Notes under the pieces: model-generated
Database searches by the model: none
Told to the model about the DNA's origin: nothing
The model's input: the letters and a program-made list of their open reading frames with translations, nothing else
NCBI GenBank assembly: GCA_947044365.1
Contig: OX345636.1
Span: 23,345,466-23,409,465 of the forward strand
Reading direction: 5' to 3'
Length of the DNA: 64,000 nt
DNA from: Petrosia ficiformis
Taxonomy: Eukaryota > Porifera > Demospongiae > Haplosclerida > Petrosiidae
Position numbers and translations under genes: made by a program
Shown here: piece after piece, positions 11,016-19,543 of the stretch
Layout: each line of letters starts with the position of its first letter
Numbering within the stretch: the stretch's first letter is position 1

Positions 11016-14000
11016 TTATTTTTTGGCTAATCTCATCTTTGATGCAGTCAATTTTTCTTCTCTCTCAACAGCTTGAAATAGTTCTTCCCAAGTAGCCCTA
11101 CCATCACGATTTACTATCCATATATCTAAACATTCCTGTAATGAATCTTCATAATTGTTGTGTAATAATGCTTGAGTTCTGAGTCGTTTTCGATCATCGA
11201 GAGAAACACCTAGAGTCCCTGCTAGATTGCTCCAGTGACTAACAATTCTAAATTCGCATGTCTTGAGTAACTGAAATGCATTTTGAGATGTCAACTCTAT
11301 TACAAAAAATATATATAATTATTGTAGATAATTATACATTTTAAATACATAATCATTATTCCTCAAATTCTTTAATTACCGTAAAGCGACAAGTTTATGC
11401 GCGAGTTTTATTTATGCGAATTATGCGCATAAATTTGTATCGCACAATATAAATCTCGTATATTAATTCCACTTTCTCAACCACGCCTACTTCAAGCACG
11501 TGTACGTACTCATGATGGCTTTGTTCCGTTATTTTCAACCTCGAACATCATTCAAGAAGGCTGGGATAACTGAAGCCTTGTGAAAAAGATCCATTTTCTG
11601 CTTCAGATAGTGATTAATAATTATTAACTTAAAGTTAACTCTTGCCAACCTATAACTTGGACTTAGTGTATATATCATTCACCTTTAATGATCAATTAAT
11701 TCTTGTTAATGAAACATAATTATTAAACTTTACAGAGAAAAACGCATAAATAAAAATCGCATAAATTTTTCTAGAGGCCAGATTTTCCAAAACCGCATAA
11801 ATTTCTCATACGCAAAAATTTGTACCTTTACGGTATTACAAGTTGTACAGAGTCTAATTTGCTTAGCTAGAGATCATACCTAGCTTCCAAGAAGGCTATA
11901 TCATAAATCATATAATAATAACATAATAAATTATATTTTCTGCAACATTTATGATTACAAGAAGCCAAAAATTGGGATCCATGAAAAGCTATAATTTTAC
12001 TTGGCAGACATTGATATTCAACAACAATCACACATATTTTGATGCAGAAGTACTCTTTACTTGGTCAAATTCATGCAGTCTCCAGATATTACTAATTGCA
12101 CCATTACTATTACAAAAACATACAAATATAATCTCATCCATATAGAAATGCCACTAAACAACTTTCAATAAAATAATGTTTGTTATCTGCAAAAAACATA
12201 CTTCATTGGCTTCATCTAAAAAATAGTTTAAAACTTAGTAGTGTTATAGGTCTGTGATGATAATGAGGTTATTGTGAAACATATAGCTGTTTAATGAATA
12301 AGATAATTATTATTATTATCAATAACTACTGCTCATGCGCATTACACAAGCACTTTCAAAGGAGTCGCATTTGAGTGAATGCAGTCTTCTCCCTTTAGAG
12401 AAAGCCAAAAGTGGTGTATATCAATATAGTTTTTTGCAAAAACACTCTACTGGATTAAATATCTTTTGGGATCTACTGTACTTATTTATAGTTATACTTA
12501 TCACATATTATTAATAACCATTATCGAGATAATATTGTTTATCTGACCTAGATAGAATTCATTATCACACAGGACTAATTTGTTCCCTTTCTGTACAAAA
12601 AGTCACGTATGATCATACAATGTACCTTTTTCAGAAGACCCCAGAGTCTTAGCTATCCTATCAGCTAGTGCTTTATGACCCACTGCATCGGAAGAAATAC
12701 ATTCCAGCAATGTAGCCCAGTTATAAGATGGAGTCCCATTTTTTTCCCACAAAACAAGTACTTCCTTGAAAAATTTTGTTAGTTCTCCACCATTAGAGGG
12801 ACTCTTCTTTATACCTTCTAATTTTTCATTAGTTATATCTAATGATATTCCAATATTGTACCATTGATCTGGTATCTGCATAATATGAAAATGAATAATA
12901 TGATATTCTGAATGTATATTACTTTTTCAGGTGTTCTCCACCAGTGTCATAGTAGTTTTGTCTCAGTATGACAATAACGATCTCTCTTAGTTATAGATAT
13001 AATAATTATGACAAGTTTCTCAAACGTTTAGTTTACTTATAGTTTAATCAACTGAATAAGCCTAAAAGATTTTTAGTTTAAAACAGTGCACAATTAGTTG
13101 TTATTATTGCAGTAGCATCTCCAGGACAACATCTCAACAAAATGGTTTGAACAAGCTAGATTAGAATACAGCAAAATGAACATGAATACTCCTACATATT
13201 TAAATACATTATAAACTGTTGATAACCAACACATATCACATTTTCATGGATACTGAAGTGTTAAGACAAACATTCCAATAATCAAATAATCATAGTGGAA
13301 AATGTGTAAAGTTGTGAATATCATCAATAACTGGAAATCTGTTAATTACTGAAATCTGTATCCTCTAGGAGGCTACCTTAATGTGATTTAGAATTTAATA
13401 TCAAAGATTATCAAACTTAATCATGCACGACACATAATGCATCAAAGAATGCAATTACAATAAAAAACACTGCTGGGATTAAACATCGGATCACTACAGA
13501 GGAAGTACAATGCTTCACTATAATACACTAACAACTACAAACTAAAACAGGATGATTAGCATTTGCAAAGACGCAAGGACACCCTATTCAGATCACATAC
13601 AGACAATACACAAGACACACTCCATGCACTTCCTCTTTAATAAGCTTTTCAGTTCATAATAAATGTTTTAATGGAGAAGCTAAATGACAATCTTGAAATT
13701 GGTAGAATATTCAGAATCACATATGTTGAATATGTGGCTGTCTGCATATATTCCAGCATTCTGGAATGATTTGGCACCAAATTATTGGCCATTATTGGTA
13801 ACACTTCTCCATATTGCAGTGGAGACGAAACTACTTCATTAATATGATGTCGACCAGTACATGTAACTAACTTGTGATACTACTTTATTCAACATTTCCT
13901 TCAGCTTAGGTCGATACTTGGCAAATTCTCTATATCTGTCATCTATGTAAAAGGAAAACAAAGCTGCCTAATTATATCCATCATGATATTGGCACTGATC

Positions 14001-15302
14001 ATAGTGATCATTTATTGAAACATCAAATTTGTATTATGTGTAATCACAGATTTACTACATTATGCAAATACACTAACTCTGACTATGTTCAAATAAATGC
14101 TGTGCTGCACAGACCATTGCCAATGTGTCATGGTAAATATTCATTTAATGTACCATTTACAATGCTACAGTGATGAGCATTCTATACAGCACAGCACAGC
14201 ATGGACAGCATGCACAGCATAGTGTTCATTAATGATCAGTTGTATGATTATAATACATTCAAATTCAGTTGGAGAAATATTTGAAACAAATAATGCCATC
14301 AAGAGCCTAAATAAGAATGGGTTTTGTCAGATGGGGGTTGCTGCAAAGATTCAAACAATATCACAAAACAGCGATTTCTTTTCAATCAACTATATACATG
14401 TACTTTGTATAATATTACGCAATGTCTAGAGTCCTTGCAACAGAACCATTATATTTATCCTTAGAGTCCCAGCATTGACCAAATGCATCAAACCATAGGG
14501 TCTCACGTAATTAGGATTCCAATCAGAACAAATCTGATTTTGTAATCTTCCTACACCTCACGTCTTCTAGTGTCATTGTGGGTTCATTTCTTGTGGTATT
14601 AAATTTTATTATGCTTTGAGCCAGGACTCTAACAAATAAGATACTGGTCTCATTGCCAGTAATCTAACCAAAGTCAATATTAATATCCATGTCATACAAT
14701 TGGAAATCATGGATTCAGAAGATCGACTGAGAAAAGCAACTCAGTAATATGGTAGTCTCTTGATGTAACTGTTTGCTACTGTAAATAGAAACACTTTCAC
14801 TTTTCAGGATTTCATTTAGAAAATTCATCAAGGGGATGCGTACCATGAATTCCAAGAAGGGGTGCAAAATGCCACTAAAAATGAAACCCTGCTTCTATAA
14901 ATAAAAAGCCACAACCAACCCCGATAATGATAATACCTAGAATAATTACGACATGTAATCCCACTGGGGTTACATAAAGAAACACCCAGCAATATTCATA
15001 ACACACAAAACCCATAATTTATACAAACAGTACAAATTATACCTACATGGGTTAAATATGTGGATTGTAGTGTGAATCATTATTAATGAGGTGCAATTGA
15101 TCCTTTCTGAATTCATTGCACAAAGATGACAATGACGGTTCAAACCTACTACAGTATTATAGGCTTATCATACTCTCTAGTGATTATTTAGAGGCAGTCA
15201 TGCTATACACTAACAACATAATTACAATACACTTCATTAATTATTACACAAACACTGTAACTAGTAAATTAAGTAAACAACTGACTCACCATAAGCCGCC
15301 AT
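11016..15302 (-). CDS. Gene C: protein with two tandem death domains
   Basis: Predicted 204-residue protein from four phase-consistent exons: 15302-15290 (13 nt, MAAY plus one base), 13942-13872, 12875-12626 and 11296-11016. Splice sites are GT-AG throughout. Residues about 29-108 form a first death domain (WYNIGISLDITNEKLEGI ... NWATLLECI ... ALADRIAKTL). Residues about 113-195 form a second (HWSNLAGTLGVSLDDRKRL ... ATWEELFQAVE). Death domains are six-helix adaptor folds that assemble apoptosis and innate-immunity complexes. No caspase, kinase, TIR or membrane segment is attached, so an adaptor or regulator role is inferred. The start lies only 144 bp past gene B's stop. A Tc1/mariner-type MITE sits in intron 3. 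Confidence 0.82.
11379..11833. mobile_element. TA-flanked MITE, ends CCGTAAAG / CTTTACGG
   Basis: A 455-bp element flanked by TA at 11377-11378 and 11834-11835. Its ends CCGTAAAG and CTTTACGG continue into longer imperfect inverted repeats rich in 'tttatgcg'. TA duplication and size suggest a Tc1/mariner-type non-autonomous element. It lies in intron 3 of gene C. Confidence 0.78.
14160..14222. repeat. 'acagcacagc' short tandem repeat
   Basis: Repeated cagcacagcatg words over about 60 bp in gene C intron 1. No other content recognised nearby. Confidence 0.4.
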
Positions 15303-16870
15303 CTTCAAAAGGCAAAAATTAAAATCTATTATTAAACATTAATAATTATTGATTAAAATAAAACTGGACAGTCACAAAAATAACAAAATCTACATATACA
15401 CATGTATATAGACAGTGTCATAATCAGAATTTCATTTTGTCATTTTTTAATCTTCATAATCTTCCATTGCACTGTACTTCTCAACTGTCTTTGGTTGTTT
15501 CAAGTAGTTTTTAACTTCCCTTGCTAATCGTTTCGCTTCAAATGACTCAAGTGCTTCTAGTAATTTCTCCCATGTTACTGCAGAACATTCTGAGTCAATC
15601 CAATTGTTCAAAACTTGCTCTAATTTGTTTTCACTATTCAAAGCCATGTTAGCCTTTAGAGCACCACGAACATTATAATCAATATGCAATTCTCTTGCAA
15701 GTTTGTCCCAGTCATTAGATTTGCTCTTAAGTAATTTGAAGACGTCTTGTGTTTCTGGTGATTTTTTCAAAATTGTTATTTCAGTGCCTGAAATGTGGAA
15801 AAACATTCAATAACAACTGTATTAATAGTCCATCTTGACACTAGCTCTAATTAACAGCTTAGATAGATCAATATTAAGAGTGACAAAGACAAGACTAGTA
15901 CCATATCATTATACTAGTGTTGCTTTAGTTATAGTAAGCCTGGTTTTTGAAAACTTTAGTTTTGTTATAGTTTAACTACAGTAATATTAGGCTTATTAAA
16001 AGAGTTTTAGTTTTAGTTAACTAACTAAAACTGCCTACTATTGGTCAATTTTCGTATTGTTATTTTGGAGTATTGATAAATATCAGTATCGCAATTTTGC
16101 ATCCCTTAATATTGATATTGTATCACGTGATTAAACCACACCTATATTTAGCAAATTTTCATTATAAAGTTAAAGGGTTTAGTCTTGTCTGCAACATACA
16201 TGTAGCTACTGTATTATGAACATCTTTGTCTCTGAGGCTCTCCTCTGTTAGTCAATATGCATTGTTAATGTGGTGTACATCTAATGGTGTACACTACTTT
16301 TACATTGCATAGTGTGTGTTTACCTATATATTTTTAAATTATAATCACATGTCATGATGATTGACATTATTGTATCAAAAAATATTGCTATAAAACCTGA
16401 AAATATTGGTATTGTATCAATGACAAATTTTGTTATTATCGCCCATCACTACAGAAACCATACTGAAAGGTGTTTGAGTTGTTATATAATAGACATAATT
16501 ATAACACAAGATAAAGGTAATATCGTACACACCCTTCTATATATTGACACAGTAACCACTACAATCAACATTTTCATACACATACAAAGTTATAACTATA
16601 TATATTATTTTATTGATATGTTTCTAAACCCTGGTCACACTATAGCAATTGATGCTTACATAGCACTTATATTTTGCTAAGAATGGCATTGAAAATCTAG
16701 CAATTAATGCTCCATATAGTCAAATCACTAAACTCTGCATCACAATCAGATTACACAGAATACAGTAGCCTGCCCACATGTGGTTTCATCTTAATGAACT
16801 AAGCTGGCAACTAGATCTAGTGTAAGTGTAGATGGAATTGAAGAATCAGCTATTATTGTCCATTGCATAC
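14690..16870. repeat. Tandem duplication, copy 1
   Basis: This stretch matches 16880-20430 in order. Shared landmarks: 'tttgctactgtaaatagaaac', 'aaaaagccacaaccaacc', 'ggggttaca' followed by 'agaaacacccagcaatattcat', 'tttagaggca' before 'tcatgctatacactaac', the death-domain exon, and 'caattga' near 'ttacatag'. It contains gene C's first coding exon and gene B's second exon. A candidate hAT-type insertion ending 'tatcgcccatcacta' (about 16455) appears only in this copy. Confidence 0.75.
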
Positions 16871-19370
16871 ATATTGGAAACCATGGACTTAGAAAAAAGG
16901 CAACTCATCAGCAATATACTTGAAGGTTCCACAATGCATCATAAAAAGCAATATACTTCAGGTAACAACTTCCGGTAAAGCACTGGACGACTGCCTCTAC
17001 AGAGATATCCCAGATCCTTCCCACTTCGTCAGACTGGGAGGGACTGGCTACACAAAACTATGTATATATAGTATGGCAATTGTGAATATTGTAGTTTCTT
17101 GATGAAACCATTTGCTACTGTAAATAGAAACCCATTCACTTCTATATATATAAAAAGCCACAACCAACCCTGATAATGATACTGATTCACAATAATTATA
17201 ATGATGACTTGTAATCCCATCGGGGTTACACGAAGAAACACCCAGCAATATTCATACCAAACAACACCCATAAGACTATGACACATTTATTAAATTTATA
17301 TGTATTAACAGTACAATTATACATACATGGGTCAAATGTGTGGATGTATCATCATTAAGAAGGTTCCATTCTTCACAGTTGATCCTTTGAAAGGAAGATA
17401 TGACAATTAATGTTTAAACCAGTCTCGCGGGTCAGCCCCTTCACTGGAGGAGGAAGGGTCTGGTGAACAGCAGCTCGTGCAGATAGAATACAGAAGTTCG
17501 TATTAGTACGTTATAATCATGTGACTGTTATGGCAACGTATCTTGTTTATTACCACATGAGTTTGCATGGCTATTGGAATCTTTGTATTGCCTGCGAGAA
17601 AATTACTAAGCCTGGGGACAGAAGAGTAATTTTCACGGACTCAACTGAAGCAGTGAATGCATTATATAGTAAAATACTTGAAAGTAACTGTAATGATGAA
17701 GATCAGCAGCATCGTATATCCAATCACAATTCAATGTGCAGATCTTGCTTTGGGAAATACCAGAGAGTAATTGATTTGTGTGCAGCCTTAACTCATGGAA
17801 TGAAGCAGTTTATTTTTAAAATTATTATATAATAGTCTGTCCCATACTTATATTTTTTTTCTTAACAATTGGCATCAATGATGTTTCTATTGAGACATGC
17901 TCCTTTACAGTTAAATATATCTGGAGATCCTTCGACAAAAACTGGATTTTTCATTCCCAGAATTCTTTGAATAGCTAAACGTGAAGTAACAGTGGTAGTT
18001 GCAGTGAGGGCCATCATATTCACACCTTTTGGAATCACACCTATTTTCTTAAATTCAGGTCTAAAGTTGTCTCCCCATTTTTTTTTACACAATGTGCTTC
18101 ATCAATAACTAAAGCAACTAGTCTCTTCTGGTAGTGCTCATTCAACAACATATCTCTCCACAGTCTTCTTCCAATAATCAATTCAGGACTTATATATACT
18201 ATTTGATAATAACTATTAACTACAGAATCATAGTATTGTTTACAATCCTCATCAGCACACACACGTATGGCCTTGAGTCCTCTAGATTCACAGCTGACTA
18301 CTTGATCTGACATTAAACTATTCAGTGGGGAAATTACAACTACTATTGATGGATCACTGGGACTTCCAATTAAATCAAAAACTATAGGTAAGGCTGTAAA
18401 ACAAAGACTCTTTCCAAATCCTGTTGGTACACAGACAAAAACATCCTTTCCAGACATAAACTCCGTTATTACTCTTTCTTGTTCAGGTTTAATTGAAGGA
18501 TAGCCAAGAGAAAATATAGCACTCTTAACAGCAGACATATTAGATGATTTTCCAGCAAATGTCACATGATAATTTACCGGGAGTAAATCTGATTGTACCG
18601 CAGTCTATTCTGCGCCTGCACGAGTTGATATAAAGCAGTTCACCAGACCCTTCCTCCTCCAGCGAAGGGGCTGATCCGTGAGACCAGTGTTGCCAGATTA
18701 GCATAATATATGCTAGATTTGGCATATTTGAACAGTCCTCAGCATAATTGTTGCATTAAGACTTTTTTAGCACTAATATAGCATAATGCACAAAAGTTTA
18801 GCATAGCCTACTTTTAGGAATTAAAAATGTTTCCATCCAATTTTCATTAGTAAACCCATTTAAAAGGCGTGGCTCATTCATTATTCTGCACAACAATGAC
18901 TGCATGTCTTAGTCTATTGTCTTTCCACCTGCCAACACATACACTGCATGCATTGCATGCAGTGTATGTGATATGTGTTGGCAGGTGGAAAGACAATAGA
19001 CTAACCTTTCAAGTTTCAACTAGTAAGGTGTTGATAAGATTCAATCTAAACCAACCTGCATTTATGATTGGATTGCTAGTTCTCCCTCATTCGAACGCCG
19101 ATACTGAGCGTATATTTTCTCAGATAAACTTAATCAAGTCTAAAACCTGGAATAAGCTACACACACAAACAGTAAGCAGTCTTTTAACTACGAAAGACGG
19201 CATACCAGATTGTAGACAGTTCAATCCAGATAATCAGATGATCAAATCCATACATTTATTTAGAGGCACTGTCATGCTATACACTAACATAATTATAATT
19301 AATTATTACACAACACTGTAATTATAAGCAGGTACCATTAGTAAACAACTAACTCACCTTGAGCTGCCAT
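15447..19370 (-). CDS. Gene B: single death-domain protein, 117 residues
   Basis: Two coding exons: 19370-19358 (13 nt, MAAQ plus one base) and 15787-15447 (341 nt). Phase 1 across the intron joins them as MAAQ-GTEITILKKSPETQ. The protein is a stand-alone death domain (about residues 12-95: VFKLLKSKSNDWDKLARELH ... WIDSECSAVTWEKLLEALE) with a charged tail KQPKTVEKYSAMEDYED. It is a paralogue of gene A, with about 20 differences in 113 aligned residues. Its stop overlaps an ATTAAA-type signal. The 3.6-kb intron holds the RecQ-bearing element and a hAT fragment. Function beyond death-domain assembly cannot be stated. Confidence 0.85.
17521..17832 (+). CDS. Cys-rich ORF inside the RecQ element (zinc-finger-like)
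   Basis: 103 codons. CIACEKITKPGDRR, later MCRSCFGKYQRV, gives two CxxC pairs about 57 residues apart, an arrangement like ZAD-type zinc-binding domains. The C-terminal end (FIFKIII) runs into AT-rich sequence, so the original protein was probably longer. It converges on the helicase ORF. It is probably part of the transposon's own coding capacity rather than a host gene. Confidence 0.5.
   Translation: MTVMATYLVYYHMSLHGYWNLCIACEKITKPGDRRVIFTDSTEAVNALYSKILESNCNDEDQQHRISNHNSMCRSCFGKYQRVIDLCAALTHGMKQFIFKIII
17862..18565 (-). pseudogene. RecQ-like DEAH helicase, truncated and frameshifted
   Basis: SF2 RecQ-type helicase domain 1. IKPEQERVITEFMSGKDVFV is motif 0/I context, VPTGFGKSLCF is the Walker A block, VISPLNSLMSDQV motif Ia, YISPELI motif Ib, and VIDEAHC motif II (DEAH). 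A one-base frame change in the T/A run near 18080 separates these from MMALTATTTVTSR (motif III). Helicase domain 2 is absent, so it cannot be active. The likely start is MSAVKSAIF at 18538. It lies inside inverted terminal repeats, so it is transposon cargo. Confidence 0.8.
18687..19250 (+). pseudogene. hAT-like fragment with C-terminal dimerisation block
   Basis: Begins at or near 'cagtgttgccag' (18685), a typical hAT end. An ORF then contains GLLVLPHSNADTERIFSQ and NLIKSKTWNKLHTQTV (about 19060-19180), matching the hAT C-terminal dimerisation region. The catalytic part is missing. The interior contains a 94-bp near-perfect palindrome (18910-19003). Confidence 0.75.
18910..19003. repeat. 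Long palindrome inside the hAT fragment
   Basis: Left arm 18910-18952 and right arm 18954-19003 are reverse complements (tagtctattgtctttccacc ... tgcatgca), apart from one 7-nt insertion in the right arm. The central spacer is a single base. Confidence 0.9.
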
Positions 19371-19543
19371 CTTCAAGAGTGCAATGCAAAAACTGAGTCA
19401 CTATTGAAACCCTCGCTCAGCATGCACAAAGACACACCTTTTAATTACCCCCTTTCAATTCAATTACATAATAATTACTATTAAATAAAAAGTTACAAAA
19501 ATAACTAGACAAGTGTTATAATCAGAATTTCATTTTGTCATTT

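Larger units (their letters stand above)
17423..18683. mobile_element. RecQ-helicase-bearing DNA transposon with TIRs
   Basis: A 1261-bp element. Ends TCTCGCGGGTCAGCCCCTTC and the complement of TCTCACGGATCAGCCCCTTC begin imperfect inverted repeats of roughly 50-70 bp, sharing 'ggaggaggaagggtctggtg'. CCAG flanks both sides (17419-17422 and 18684-18687), a likely 4-bp target duplication. Inside are a RecQ-like helicase on the minus strand and a Cys-rich ORF on the plus strand. SF2 helicases are known in Academ-type transposons, so an internally deleted Academ-like element is my best guess. No transposase catalytic core was found. Confidence 0.75.

Noticed and set aside
12338..12440. Possible extra exon or tRNA-like segment near 'actgctcatgcgc'
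   Set aside because: No cloverleaf and no need for an exon; the gene C phase is complete without it.
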